In this document: one piece after another, positions 1 to 10,436 of the stretch | Numbering within the stretch: position 1 is the first letter of the stretch | Layout: every line of letters starts with the position of its first letter | NCBI RefSeq assembly: GCF_014803405.1 | Contig: NZ_JACYFG010000035.1 | Coordinates: 62,001 to 126,000 of the forward strand | Length of the DNA stretch: 64,000 nt | Source: Pelagicoccus enzymogenes | GTDB taxonomy: Bacteria > Verrucomicrobiota > Verrucomicrobiia > Opitutales > Opitutaceae | Reading direction: 5' to 3' | Made by a program: the position numbers and the translations under genes | The notes under the pieces: model-generated | Seen by the model: the letters and a program-made list of their open reading frames with translations, nothing else | Databases searched by the model: none | What the model was told of the DNA's origin: nothing

Positions 1-156
1 GCGTTCGGGTTCACTTCTGGCGTTTCCGTCGACTCTGCTACCATGGGAGACGAGACATTTGCTGCGATAGACGCCCTCCTCGACGATGGAAACCTCACCA
101 CTGGCTTCATTGTGAAAACAGCCGGCGACCGCTTGTCCTACATCCTAGCGCCCTAG
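1..156 (+). CDS. C-terminal fragment of an unidentified protein, possibly prepilin-like
   Basis: An open frame enters from the left edge and ends at a TAG at 154-156, giving about 51 C-terminal residues. The end of the protein contains the pattern AIDALLDDGNLTTG followed by a short hydrophobic tail (LSYILAP). Similar 'ID..LDDG...TG' tails occur in prepilin-type (GspG/PilE-like) proteins of Verrucomicrobiota and Proteobacteria, so a pseudopilin is possible. This rests on family memory only, because the diagnostic N-terminal methylation motif lies outside the window. The start and most of the gene are missing. Confidence 0.4.
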   Translation, partial: AFGFTSGVSVDSATMGDETFAAIDALLDDGNLTTGFIVKTAGDRLSYILAP

Positions 157-254
157 AGGCAGCCCCTCTGCCCTATTGACGGGACAACAATCCCACCCCA
201 TTGAAAGGGGTGCGTCGTCTTGCGAAATTCAACTTCAGACGGTGCTTAGCTACC

Positions 255-1229
255 GTGAATTTCCATACCCGAGTTTCCCTACCTGCAGCCAAGCGACGGT
301 ATTCGCATGCCCACCGGTTCGTAAGCCTTGGCTCATGTTTTGCCGACGAAATCGGGAAACGACTTTCTCGATCGCTTTTCGGCTGCGCTACAAACCCGCT
401 GGGTAACCTCTTCAACCCGCTCGCCGTTTCGGAAATATTGATCCGTGCCACGGAGGGGCGGGACTTTCGAGAGGATGAATTCTTCGAGCACCAAGAGCTT
501 TGGCGACACTTCCTCGTGCATAGCTCCCTTGCCTCTACCGATCGCGAACGAAGCATACAAACCGCTAACCAAGCGATCAAAATACTGGGCGAAAATCTGC
601 TGTCATGCGATTTGCTCATCATCACGCTCGGCTCAGCATGGGTGTACCAAAAAAAGGAATACGTCGGCGCCATTGGCCATAACCACAAGCTTCCGCTTTC
701 AAGCTTCAGCAAGAGAAGGCTATCGCCCGACGAAGTCTCAATCACCCTAAAACGAGCGATTCAACTGCTGCGAAAAGAAAACAAAAAGTTGGAAGTATGC
801 GTCACAGTCAGCCCAGTCCGGCATCTGCGCGACGGCTTACACGAAAACAACCTCAGCAAAGCCTCCCTCCTTCTCGCTGTCGACCAAATGGTCGAAACGT
901 GTCCAGAGATCCCATATTTTCCAGCCTACGAACTGCTCCTCGACGAATTGAGAGACTACCGCTATTTCGCAGAGGACCTCACCCATCCTAGCAATTCAGC
1001 AACGGAATATATCTGGTCTCAATTTCGAGAATCTTATTTTGACGACAAGACCACGGAATTGATTAGCGAGCTAGATCAAGTGCTCGCCATGCTAAACCAT
1101 CGTACCCTCCACACGGATACGTCACAGTACGCCGCATTCAAGGCAGCCTTGCAAAAACGCATCCATTCGCTAGCGAACGAAATTCCTCAGGCCCAAAGCT
1201 TACAAGATGCCTTTCAGCAACTCCCATGA
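255..1229 (+). CDS. GSCFA domain protein
   Basis: The protein carries the signature SLGSCFADEIGKRL near its N-terminus, which names the GSCFA family (an SGNH-hydrolase-like family with no firmly assigned substrate). The frame can be read from a TTG at 201, but I prefer the GTG at 255: it gives MNFHTRVSLP about 20 residues before the GSCFA motif, and family members usually begin with a similar 'F.T.V.LP' strand. A downstream region holds LTHPSNSATEYIW, a plausible Asp/His-containing C-terminal block of an SGNH fold, which is an inference. Length is about 324 residues. The stop overlaps the next start by four bases (ATGA), so the two genes are probably translated from one message. The cellular role is unknown. 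Confidence 0.8.
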   Translation: MNFHTRVSLPAAKRRYSHAHRFVSLGSCFADEIGKRLSRSLFGCATNPLGNLFNPLAVSEILIRATEGRDFREDEFFEHQELWRHFLVHSSLASTDRERSIQTANQAIKILGENLLSCDLLIITLGSAWVYQKKEYVGAIGHNHKLPLSSFSKRRLSPDEVSITLKRAIQLLRKENKKLEVCVTVSPVRHLRDGLHENNLSKASLLLAVDQMVETCPEIPYFPAYELLLDELRDYRYFAEDLTHPSNSATEYIWSQFRESYFDDKTTELISELDQVLAMLNHRTLHTDTSQYAAFKAALQKRIHSLANEIPQAQSLQDAFQQLP

Positions 1230-2248
1230 GCGATAGACGCCTTCCCAAAGAAATCGAGCTTTCGATCGATCGAAGCCTAGCCAAGCCAACACGCATTCAC
1301 AAAGTAGCAACGCCATCCGCTTCACAGCTCTGGATCAAACGAGAGGATGAGCTCAGCTCAGGCATCAGCGGCGGAAAAGTACGCAAATACGCGAGCTTGA
1401 TCCCTTATTTGAAGCAAAACGGCATCGATCTGGTTGGCATGATCGGAGGCCCGAACTCGAACAATCTCGTAGGCCTCGCCCAGCTTCTCAAGGAAAACCA
1501 GATAAGCCCATTCGCATTCGTGCGGGAAGCTGCCGCGCCAAACATCCATGGCAATGCCCTGCTCCTCGCAATGCTTCTTTCTGAGGAGGAAAGAATGCTC
1601 ATCCCACGAGACAAATGGGATGCTGTAGAAAAAATAGCCTCGGAAGTCCTGCAACAACGTGAATCGCGCGGGCAGCACACACATTTGCTGAGGGAAGGTT
1701 GTTTCGGCGTTCCGGCATTGCTTGGATCCCTCACTCTCGCGGAAGACATTTTACGCAACGAATCTGAACTGGGACGAGCCTTCGATAGGATCTATATTGA
1801 CTGCGGTACCGGCCTTAGCGCCATCGGCCTCGTACTCGGACTGCAAATGCTTCTAGGCGAAGCCGCGATCGAGCGAGAAATAGTCATCACCTTGATCGCC
1901 GAAACGGAAGCAAGGTTCTTGGAAAAGCTGAATTCCATAAAGATGCAGCTACACGCTTTGTATCCTATTGCTGCTTACAAGCAGGCGAACCTTCGCTTTC
2001 TCAAACCTGTTCTTTCACCTCGGTTTGGCTCCGTCAACAAAAGCCTGTTCCAGTCCTGCTGCAATGTTGCGAGAGAATCAGGCATGCTCATGGACCCCAC
2101 ATACTCCGCAAAGCACTTCGCAACCGCGCTGCAGGATCAAGCGAGTGCCAAAGCCCCGCTCCTTTCGCTATTCGTGTTCAATGGTTCAGCACTCGGCCTG
2201 ATGGGCTTTCAAGATCAGATAGCTCGCTCTTCCATGGAAGGCATCTAA
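1226..2248 (+). CDS. PLP-dependent ACC deaminase / D-cysteine desulfhydrase family protein
   Basis: This is a fold-type II PLP enzyme of about 340 residues. The N-terminal part shows WIKREDELSSGISGGKVRK, where the Lys of the SGGKVRK segment matches the PLP Schiff-base lysine of ACC deaminases and D-cysteine desulfhydrases. GMIGGPNSNN follows, at the position of the G-G-x-x-S-N substrate and phosphate loop. The family releases ammonia from small amino acids such as ACC or D-cysteine, but the exact substrate cannot be read from sequence. The ATG overlaps the stop of the GSCFA gene, so the two are likely co-transcribed and may work on a common product. No terminator is obvious downstream; a repeat-rich spacer follows. 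Confidence 0.8.
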   Translation: MSDRRLPKEIELSIDRSLAKPTRIHKVATPSASQLWIKREDELSSGISGGKVRKYASLIPYLKQNGIDLVGMIGGPNSNNLVGLAQLLKENQISPFAFVREAAAPNIHGNALLLAMLLSEEERMLIPRDKWDAVEKIASEVLQQRESRGQHTHLLREGCFGVPALLGSLTLAEDILRNESELGRAFDRIYIDCGTGLSAIGLVLGLQMLLGEAAIEREIVITLIAETEARFLEKLNSIKMQLHALYPIAAYKQANLRFLKPVLSPRFGSVNKSLFQSCCNVARESGMLMDPTYSAKHFATALQDQASAKAPLLSLFVFNGSALGLMGFQDQIARSSMEGI

Positions 2249-2292
2249 AAGTCAGTCCAATGGTACATACTAGTGGACGTGTCATGCATCAA

Positions 2293-2371
2293 ACGTAGTG
2301 CCGAGCTTTAGCTGGCGTCCGCGCTGCAGGATTTGATCTCTGCGGTCGCTGGCTGAAGCTCAGCGCTACGT
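2293..2371. repeat. Long imperfect inverted repeat (25-bp arms)
   Basis: The left arm 2293-2317 and right arm 2347-2371 are reverse complements at about 21 of 25 positions, separated by 29 bases. Some of the mismatches would be G-U pairs in RNA. It lies downstream of the PLP-enzyme gene but has no T-tract, so it is not a standard terminator. It may be a REP-like or MITE-like remnant. Confidence 0.65.
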
Positions 2372-2425
2372 CGCATGCGACATTGGACGCGTGACAGGAC
2401 ACTAGCTAGCCTCTTCTGAGTAGGG

Positions 2426-2492
2426 CTGCAGCTTGCTGCAGACCGCAGCGCAAACCCGTTCACAACACGACGCGGTCTGGCCCAAGGTCCAA
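2426..2492 (-). repeat. Dispersed intergenic repeat, family C, copy 1
   Basis: About 67 bases starting CTGCAGCTTGCTGCAGACCG reappear in inverted orientation at 53864-53930, with only a few differences and small gaps. Both copies sit in gene-free spacers. The internal CTGCAGCTTGCTGCAG is itself partly palindromic. Function unknown. Confidence 0.75.
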
Positions 2493-2763
2493 CCCTGCAA
2501 ATACTCGACTAATTGGACAGATTCTGAGGAACGAGGGCAAGGCTTAGCGATCACTCCCGAGTGGTTTGCCTCACTTCCTTGGTCCAGGTCAGCGGGTCGC
2601 TATCCTTAATGCGCGAAGGTACCGCTTCCGACTGACGCGAAGCATAAGTACCTAATCCGTCTTGCACGGCACACCAAAGACTTTGGTAAAACATTTCTCA
2701 ATTTTCGCATACCTCTGGTAATTAGAAACTTAAGCATGTATAATTCGACCAAGCAACGCAGAG

Positions 2764-3522
2764 ATGCACCCCCTCCCATACAACATACGCATGCTCGCAG
2801 CTGCTTTCGCGGTGTCGATTTCCCTCACCGCAAGCGCTGTGCACGGCACCCTCGAAGGCGAAGACTTAGCTACCGTCAAAAGCTGGCTGCCCTACTATCA
2901 TAGTCGTCTGCAGTTGATCTTTGAATACGACGCAGAGGATCCAGCTAAATCTGGCAAAAGCTCGGAACATCTGCATGCATCGGTCGATCGTGCCGGCCCT
3001 ACCGTCGTCATTCTGGAAGTTCAAACGCCTTACCACGATGAACCGCGACTCATTGGCGGCTACAATCCCTACAAATGGAAAACGTGGACCGGGCGGTACG
3101 AAAGCAATCCAGGCCGCTTCATTTTCGATCTCGATAAGGACAAAAAATGGGAGCGGACCGAAAAACGAAAAGGTAGTTTCCGAGCCAATACGTCTGAGTA
3201 CGGCCTTCAGTTCGGCAACGGCGATCTCATCATCCATCCAGACCTTCGGAGCGGTAACGCTCAGAACCAAACCTTTGCTCCCCCTTCCAACCAATCCGTT
3301 CTCGTGGGACAAGCCGGTGACTTTCTCATTAACAACTTGAGAGTCTACAAAGTGATTAAAGAGCAAGACCCGGCTCCGCAACCAGCACCCTTGCCTCAGA
3401 TAAGAACATACGAACCAATCGGCCCAGTCAGCCCCGTACCGGACCATGCGGGCTTTTTATTCGAGTGTTCTGCCGCCCTCGTTGGCCTCGCCCTCTTCAC
3501 TTTGATTTTTCGCAGAAGTTAG
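2764..3522 (+). CDS. Exported TLDc-domain protein with VPD-type C-terminal sorting signal
   Basis: The protein has 252 residues. A signal peptide covers roughly residues 1-28 (hydrophobic stretch ending ASAVHG). The middle matches the TLDc fold: a LIGGYNPYKW segment, then FIFDLDKDKKW, then GLQFGNGDLIIHPDL and a C-terminal DFLINNLRVYKV strand, in the order seen in TLDc proteins (the eukaryotic TBC/LysM-associated domain linked to oxidative-stress resistance). A proline-rich linker follows, and the protein ends with VPDHAGFLFE, a hydrophobic helix and a final RRS. That is the layout of a PEP/VPDSG-CTERM signal processed by exosortase-type enzymes. The likely location is the envelope or extracellular matrix. 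No sortase gene is in the window. The domain call is by eye. The gene stands alone between two repeat-containing spacers. Confidence 0.7.
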   Translation: MHPLPYNIRMLAAAFAVSISLTASAVHGTLEGEDLATVKSWLPYYHSRLQLIFEYDAEDPAKSGKSSEHLHASVDRAGPTVVILEVQTPYHDEPRLIGGYNPYKWKTWTGRYESNPGRFIFDLDKDKKWERTEKRKGSFRANTSEYGLQFGNGDLIIHPDLRSGNAQNQTFAPPSNQSVLVGQAGDFLINNLRVYKVIKEQDPAPQPAPLPQIRTYEPIGPVSPVPDHAGFLFECSAALVGLALFTLIFRRS

Positions 3523-3540
3523 GACTGTTGAACAAGTTAG

Positions 3541-3650
3541 AGGCTCCTTCGGCAAGTTGAGTGGAGATTCTGAGCAGGGATACGCGGCACATCGCAAGCG
3601 ACGGGCAACAGGTAAACAGCCATTCCTCTGCTGTTGATGAACCTAAAAAA
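3541..3650 (-). repeat. Dispersed intergenic repeat, family A, copy 1
   Basis: Read on the minus strand, this begins AGGTTCATCAACAGCAGAGG and continues through GCTGTTTACC, CGTCGCTTG and GTGCCGC...ATCCCT. The same order of blocks is found on the plus strand at 58100-58279 and 61349-61503. The start overlaps the groEL terminator, so the element sits directly behind groEL. No coding capacity is evident. Confidence 0.65.
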
Positions 3651-3676
3651 AGCGGCCCCGGAAACCGGAGCCGCTT
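3645..3676 (-). terminator. Rho-independent terminator of groES-groEL
   Basis: On the minus strand a GC-rich stem (AGCGGCTCCGG / CCGGGGCCGCT, loop TTT) is followed by a run of seven T residues, 36 bases after the groEL stop. This is a textbook intrinsic terminator. Confidence 0.92.
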
Positions 3677-3711
3677 GAGAGTAATGATTGAGCTGCGTAT
3701 CAGAGCAGGGA

Positions 3712-5388
<1,677 letters not shown>

Positions 5389-5406
5389 TTAAGGAACGAA
5401 TCGAAC

Positions 5407-5715
5407 TTAACCCTCGATGACACCGAGAATGTCATCTTCGCGAACGAGAAGGTAAGTTTCGCCGTCGATCTTCACCTCTGTACCGCCGTACTTGCTGGTG
5501 AGAACCTTGTCGCCGACCTTGACGTTGAAGGCGATAGCCTTGCCGTCCGCGTCCTTGGCGCCAGTGCCGAGAGCGATAACTTCCGCCTCTTGTGGCTTTT
5601 CCTTGGCAGAGTCTGGGATGTAGATACCACCACGGACTTGCTCGTCTTCTTCGATGTGCTTGATCAGCACGCGATCACCTAGGGGTTTTACTTTCACTGA
5701 TGTTGATGCGCTCAT
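5407..5715 (-). CDS. groES: Co-chaperonin GroES
   Basis: A 102-residue GroES, the seven-subunit lid of the GroEL chamber. The family hallmarks are present: [38 protein letters not shown], which contains the mobile loop (described here by its span, residues 9 to about 45), and the conserved [19 protein letters not shown] segment near residue 75. It is the first gene of a groES-groEL operon. The upstream region 5716-5767 lacks the CIRCE inverted repeat that marks HrcA control, so its heat regulation must use another mechanism or a site further away. Confidence 0.97.
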   Translation of the reverse strand: MSASTSVKVKPLGDRVLIKHIEEDEQVRGGIYIPDSAKEKPQEAEVIALGTGAKDADGKAIAFNVKVGDKVLTSKYGGTEVKIDGETYLLVREDDILGVIEG

Positions 5716-5760
5716 ATTTTGAGTTAACAGTTAGTTAGATATGTTTGGTTAATTGAACGA

Positions 5761-5797
5761 ATAGAAAGGGACGCCTCGAGCACTCTCGAAACGTCCC
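5761..5797 (-). terminator. Terminator after dnaK
   Basis: On the minus strand the hairpin GGGACG-TT-TCGAG / CTCGA-GG-CGTCCC (5768-5797, loop AGTG) is followed by TTTCTATT. It lies 14 bases after the dnaK stop and ahead of groES, so it should separate dnaK transcription from groES-groEL. Confidence 0.85.
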
Positions 5798-5810
5798 AAA
5801 AGTTTGAATA

Positions 5811-7757
5811 CTAGTCTTTCTTTTTGTCGTCGTCGACGACTTCGAAGTCAGCATCCACTACGTCAGCTTGCTTCGGGTCCTTGTTGCCGCTGGATTCGCC
5901 GCCACCCTGAGGAGGTGGCGGAGCGCCCGCTCCTGCGGGATCGCCACCCGCAGCCGCTGCTGCCTGCTGGTAGAGCTCAGCGCCTACCTTGGTCAGCTTT
6001 TCAAGGGCAGCCTTGATCTCGTCGTTGTTGTCGGACTCGAGAGCCTTCTTGCCTTCAGCGATAGCCCCTTCGATCGGAGCCTTCTTGTCAGCAGGGAGCT
6101 TGTCTCCCGCTTCGCCCAACATCTTTTCCATCTGGTAGATAGAGGAGTCGAGCTGATTGCGGTTTTCGACCGTCTCCTTGCGCTTCTTGTCCTCTTCGGC
6201 GTGAAGCTCAGCGTCCTTGGTCATCTTTTCGACTTCGTCTTCGGAAAGGCCACCCGAACCAGTGATCGTGATCTTTTGGTCCTTACCTGTGCCCTTGTCC
6301 TTGGCGGAGACATTCAAGATACCGTTGGCGTCGATGTCGAAAGTAACTTCGATTTGAGGCGTTCCACGCGGAGCTGGCGGAATGCCGTCGAGGTGGAAGG
6401 TGCCAAGCACCTTGTTGTCCGTCGCCATCTGACGCTCGCCCTGCAACACCTTGATCTCAACAGACGGCTGGTTGTCAGAGTAAGTGGAGAAGGTTTGAGA
6501 CTTCTTGGCGGGAATAGTCGTATTTCGTGGTATCATCGCTGTGGATACACCACCCGCTGTTTCAATACCTAGCGTCAGCGGAGTAACGTCGAGAAGAAGA
6601 ACGTCACGCACGTCACCCTTCAGGACAGCGCCTTGGATCGCAGCACCGATAGCAACCACTTCGTCAGGATTAACGCCCTGATTCGGCTTCTTGCCAGCGA
6701 GTTCCTCAGCAATCTGCACCACCTTCGGCATACGTGTCATACCACCTACGAGGACGAGTTCGTCCACTTCGGAGGTGGACATGTCAGCGTCGCGCAAGCA
6801 GTTCTGGAATGGCACCTTCAAGCGGCTGAAGAGATCGTCGGTGATCTGCTCGAGCTTCGAGCGTGTCATGGAGATGTTCAAGTGCTTGGGACCTGACGCG
6901 TCAGCCGTGATGAACGGAAGGTTGATGTCGTAGGTCGTGGAGGAGGAAAGCGCGATCTTAGCCTTTTCCGCTTCTTCCTTCAAACGCTGGAGAGCCATGG
7001 GATCGCCCTTGAGGTCGATGCCGTTCTCCGCCTTGAACTCCTTCACGAGCCAGTTGATGATGTGCTCGTCCCAATTATCACCACCGAGCATGGTGTCGCC
7101 GTTGGTAGACTTTACTTCGAAAACGCCGTCGCCGATTTCGAGAATCGAAACGTCGAATGTACCGCCACCCAAGTCGAACACGGAGATTTTCTCTTCCGAC
7201 TTTTTGTCGAGACCGTAGGCCAGAGACGCAGCGGTTGGCTCGTTGATGATGCGAAGGACATTCAATCCGGCAATCTTGCCGGCGTCCTTGGTGGCCTGAC
7301 GTTGGCTGTCATTGAAGTACGCAGGTACAGTGATAACCGCTTCCGTGATCGTTTCGCCAAGGTAGGCTTCCGCATCCGACTTGAGCTTCGCCAAGACGAA
7401 AGAGGAAATTTGCTGAGGAGCGAACTTCTCGACCTTGTCGCCTACGTTACACTCGATGTAAGCATCGCCGTTTTCTGCTCCAACCACCTTGTAAGGAAGA
7501 TTTGCGGCTTCCTCACTCAGCTCGGAGAAGCTGCGGCCAATCATTCGCTTGGCCGAAAAGATGGTGTTCTTTGGATTCGTAACTGCCTGGCGCTTAGCCG
7601 CCTGGCCCACGAGCCGTTCACCTGTCTTGCTAAACGCAACGATTGACGGAGTCGTACGTGCGCCCTCCGCGTTCGGTATAACGACTGGCTCATCGCCGTC
7701 CATTACTGCCATGCAGGAGTTTGTTGTTCCTAGATCTATGCCTAATACACGTCCCAT
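5811..7757 (-). CDS. dnaK: Molecular chaperone DnaK (Hsp70)
   Basis: A 648-residue Hsp70 that binds exposed hydrophobic segments of client proteins under ATP control. The start chosen at 7757 gives [16 protein letters not shown], the standard N-terminus with the phosphate-1 motif; an upstream in-frame extension lacks homology. Other hallmarks are the [17 protein letters not shown] segment, [16 protein letters not shown] (phosphate 2), [12 protein letters not shown] (adenosine site) and the substrate-binding domain beginning [15 protein letters not shown]. The C-terminus is Gly/Pro/Ala-rich and ends in an acidic and lysine tail ([11 protein letters not shown]). No grpE, dnaJ or hrcA lies in the window, so these co-factors are encoded elsewhere. 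The gene is divergent from the Lon-N gene. Confidence 0.98.
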   Translation of the reverse strand: MGRVLGIDLGTTNSCMAVMDGDEPVVIPNAEGARTTPSIVAFSKTGERLVGQAAKRQAVTNPKNTIFSAKRMIGRSFSELSEEAANLPYKVVGAENGDAYIECNVGDKVEKFAPQQISSFVLAKLKSDAEAYLGETITEAVITVPAYFNDSQRQATKDAGKIAGLNVLRIINEPTAASLAYGLDKKSEEKISVFDLGGGTFDVSILEIGDGVFEVKSTNGDTMLGGDNWDEHIINWLVKEFKAENGIDLKGDPMALQRLKEEAEKAKIALSSSTTYDINLPFITADASGPKHLNISMTRSKLEQITDDLFSRLKVPFQNCLRDADMSTSEVDELVLVGGMTRMPKVVQIAEELAGKKPNQGVNPDEVVAIGAAIQGAVLKGDVRDVLLLDVTPLTLGIETAGGVSTAMIPRNTTIPAKKSQTFSTYSDNQPSVEIKVLQGERQMATDNKVLGTFHLDGIPPAPRGTPQIEVTFDIDANGILNVSAKDKGTGKDQKITITGSGGLSEDEVEKMTKDAELHAEEDKKRKETVENRNQLDSSIYQMEKMLGEAGDKLPADKKAPIEGAIAEGKKALESDNNDEIKAALEKLTKVGAELYQQAAAAAGGDPAGAGAPPPPQGGGESSGNKDPKQADVVDADFEVVDDDKKKD

Positions 7758-7892
7758 GCCAACGCAGGAGCAAGCGATATACCAACCCGGCTTGATTTTC
7801 CTCAAACACCTGCTTATGTGTTACTTACAAACCTAAACCGCTAATTAACGCTATAGCTGCCCACTCAAAGCCAAAGCCGATGTCCCATATTC

Positions 7893-7920
7893 TGTCTCAC
7901 TTTTTTACATTTATGAGACA
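7893..7920. promoter_or_regulatory. Inverted repeat in the dnaK / Lon-N divergent promoter region
   Basis: The arms TGTCTCA (7893-7899) and TGAGACA (7914-7920) are perfect reverse complements, 14 bases apart. Related TGTCCCA words occur at about 7881 and 7938. The position, between divergent genes that include dnaK, suggests an operator or a regulated promoter, but no known consensus (it is not CIRCE) is matched. Confidence 0.4.
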
Positions 7921-8011
7921 TCGCCCCCTTCCGCTGTCCCAAGTGTGACATGCGACGACGAAACCAGCATTCGCGTCGAAACATTATTTCGCTGAATCAA
8001 TCTCAAAGCCT

Positions 8012-8650
8012 ATGAACATCCCCGAGGAAGTGCCCGCAATGATACTGCCGGGCACCGTTTTACTCCCCAAAACCATCATGCCGCTGCGCATCTTCGAAGA
8101 AAGGTACCGCCGGATGCTGGCCGACTCCCTAGGAAGCGATCGCGTCTTTGCCATATCGGCCAGCCTTCCGGGAGAACCGAGCCTGCCTTTCCCTTCTACC
8201 AATGACGCGTGCGAACCGATTGCCACGGTCGGCCTGATTCGCATGAGCTCGCAAAATCCGGACGGCACCTCGCTGCTGATGCTGGAAGGAACCGAACGAG
8301 TGAGGATCGAATCCGTTGTGCAGCGAGAACCCTATCCCCTGCTCCGAGTCACCAAACTTCCCTCAACCCACCGTCCTCAGGACGAGTTCGAGGCTGAAAT
8401 CGTTGTGGACCTGCTCGACAAGGTGGACGTGATCGACGAGATGCTGGGAGCTGAAGGCGGCGACGCCGCAGTCGCCTGCCATGCCATCGACGACCTAGAA
8501 ATGCTGGCCCACTTCATAATGCAGACTTATTGCACGAGCGAAGAGACGCTGCAACGCACCTTAGAAACCACCAACATTATCGAAAGATGCAAGATCGTCT
8601 CCGACTACCTGCAGCTGCAAATCATGCTGATGAACGACTCCGAGGAATGA
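8012..8650 (+). CDS. Lon N-terminal (substrate-binding) domain protein
   Basis: A 212-residue protein made of a stand-alone Lon-N (LON substrate-binding/PUA-like) domain. The start matches the family pattern: PAMILPGTVLLPKTIMPLRIFEERYRRM, read here as the first beta strands and the P-L-x-I-F-E-x-R-Y motif (described by position, residues 8-36). GTERVRIESV and YPLLRVTKLP follow mid-protein. The C-terminal half is helical. The ATPase and Ser-Lys protease domains of Lon are absent, so it is not a protease. Such proteins are widespread with unknown roles, presumably in protein or ligand binding. It is divergent from dnaK with about 250 bp between them, which fits a link to protein quality control but does not prove it. 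Confidence 0.88.
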   Translation: MNIPEEVPAMILPGTVLLPKTIMPLRIFEERYRRMLADSLGSDRVFAISASLPGEPSLPFPSTNDACEPIATVGLIRMSSQNPDGTSLLMLEGTERVRIESVVQREPYPLLRVTKLPSTHRPQDEFEAEIVVDLLDKVDVIDEMLGAEGGDAAVACHAIDDLEMLAHFIMQTYCTSEETLQRTLETTNIIERCKIVSDYLQLQIMLMNDSEE

Positions 8651-8668
8651 GCAGCTCCCACCTCGCCG

Positions 8669-10426
8669 CTAACTCTTGAGCCGCTCCAAAGCGGGACGTT
8701 TCTTGGCGAACGCCTCTTTCACCTCGGCCAAGCTCAATGTGTTGAATACATTGGCCGCGCTGAGCCAACCCTTGCGGGCGACGTTCACGCCAGCATCAAC
8801 GAAATCGAAATGTTCCGCTCGATGCGCGTCCGGGTTGATGCTCGTCATCAGCCCCTTCTCGGCCGCCCGTCTCCAAAACCGCCAGTCCATATCTAAACGT
8901 CGCGGGTTAGCGTTGATTTCCACGATGACGTCGTTCGCAATCGCTGCATCCACGACCTTCGCAACGTCCACCTTGTAGCCTTCACGCTTCAGCAGGATCC
9001 GACCTGTCAAATGACCCAACATCGTCGTCGCCGGATGCTCGATCGCCCGGATCAGGCGCTTGGTCATCTCGTCCTCCGATTGACTCATCGAGATGTGCAC
9101 AGAAGCGACGACGTAATCGAGGGCCATCAATGTGCTTTCCTCCAAGTCGAGACTTCCGTCCCCTAAAATGTCGCACTCGATTCCAGCAAAGACATGAGTG
9201 GAAAACTTGCCGGACGCATTCAAAGCCTCGATTTGTTTCAACTGCTCGAGCACACGTTCGTCATCCAAGCCGTTCGCCTGAAAGCTGGCCTTCGAGTGGT
9301 CTGCAGTCCCCCAATACTCCCATCCCTTAGCCTGAGCAGCCTCCGTCATTTCCTCGAGAGAACAACGCCCATCCGATGCGGTAGTGTGGTTGTGAAACAC
9401 ACCTCGAATCGCCTCCGGCTTCAGGAGCTCCGGAAGCTTCCCTTTTTCGGCGGCTTCAATCTCGCCCGAGCCTTCTCGCAGCTCCGGCAAGATGTATTCA
9501 AGATCCAAGCACCGGAAAAGCTCTTCCTCCGAAGCGATGACCTTGCTGTTGGAGAAATCCTCGTCGTCGACTGGCTTCAATCCCCACTCGCTCAAACTCA
9601 TTCCGCGAGCCAAGGCTCTCTGCCGCATCGCAACATTATGGTCCTTGGACCCTGTGAAATGGTGCAGGGCGAAATAAAACTGCTCGGGAGGAACCACGCG
9701 TAAATCCGCCTGCAAGCCGCTATCGAAACGCACGCTCGACTTCGTTTCGCCATGAGCCGTCACCTCCTTCACCCCTTCCTGGCCAACAAACCAATCCATG
9801 ATCGGCTTTGCGTCTCTTGAACCCACGATAAAGTCCAAATCGCCCACCGTGTCGCGCTTGCGACGTAGACTGCCAGCATGAGAAGCCTCCTCCACCTCCG
9901 GCAACTGCTTCAGGCCCTCCAGGATCGGCTTCGCAACTTCATTAGCGTCCCACCAGAGGTGACGCATGCCGTAAGCCTCCCGGTTTTCGATACCAACAAG
10001 AATCTTCTCGGCGGTCTTTTTGCCAAAGCCTTTCAAAGCTGCGACTTCTCCGTTCTCGCAGGCCGTCTTTAGCTCTTCGATACTGGCAATGCCAAGCTCT
10101 TTGTGCATCGCCTTGATTTTCTTTGCCCCCAAGCCTGGTATTTCCAGCATGGATACAAGCCCAGGCTCGACGGATGCCTTCAGCTTCTCGAAGAACTCTA
10201 AAGATCCCGTTTCGTGAAGCTCAGTAATCTTCTGCACGAGAGCGTCGCCAAATCCTGCGACCTCCTTGAGCTTTCCCTCCGCCACGAGTTCGCCCAAATC
10301 TGCGTCGAGCGTCTCTAGCTTTCGGGCTCCGTTTTGGTAGGCTCGAATCTTAAAAGGGTTCTCTCCCTTTATCTCTAGCAAAGTCGCTATCTCGTTCAGT
10401 ATGTCCGCAATGTCGCTCTTGTTCAT
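8669..10426 (-). CDS. polX: DNA polymerase/3'-5' exonuclease PolX
   Basis: A family X DNA polymerase of about 585 residues, expected in gap-filling base-excision repair. The N-terminal third has helix-hairpin-helix segments ([41 protein letters not shown]). The polymerase core has the nucleotidyltransferase motif [17 protein letters not shown], where the Asp pair binds catalytic metal. The C-terminal PHP domain has HNHTTASDG and TADHS, which match the metal-binding motifs of the exonuclease. The start at 10426 ([10 protein letters not shown]) was chosen over the longer frame because it matches family N-termini and lies 10 bases beyond the menE stop. It is the third gene of a menC-menE-polX run on the minus strand. 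Confidence 0.95.
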   Translation of the reverse strand: MNKSDIADILNEIATLLEIKGENPFKIRAYQNGARKLETLDADLGELVAEGKLKEVAGFGDALVQKITELHETGSLEFFEKLKASVEPGLVSMLEIPGLGAKKIKAMHKELGIASIEELKTACENGEVAALKGFGKKTAEKILVGIENREAYGMRHLWWDANEVAKPILEGLKQLPEVEEASHAGSLRRKRDTVGDLDFIVGSRDAKPIMDWFVGQEGVKEVTAHGETKSSVRFDSGLQADLRVVPPEQFYFALHHFTGSKDHNVAMRQRALARGMSLSEWGLKPVDDEDFSNSKVIASEEELFRCLDLEYILPELREGSGEIEAAEKGKLPELLKPEAIRGVFHNHTTASDGRCSLEEMTEAAQAKGWEYWGTADHSKASFQANGLDDERVLEQLKQIEALNASGKFSTHVFAGIECDILGDGSLDLEESTLMALDYVVASVHISMSQSEDEMTKRLIRAIEHPATTMLGHLTGRILLKREGYKVDVAKVVDAAIANDVIVEINANPRRLDMDWRFWRRAAEKGLMTSINPDAHRAEHFDFVDAGVNVARKGWLSAANVFNTLSLAEVKEAFAKKRPALERLKS

Positions 10427-10436
10427 CTGTAATTTA

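Larger units (their letters stand above)
2249..2763. other. Intergenic spacer of about 515 bp holding two repeats
   Basis: No convincing gene is present. The spacer contains a long imperfect inverted repeat (2293-2371) and one copy of a dispersed repeat (2426-2492) whose partner lies inverted at 53864-53930. The remaining AT-richer part (2690-2763) just before the TLDc gene probably holds its promoter, but no clear -35/-10 pair can be called. Confidence 0.7.
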
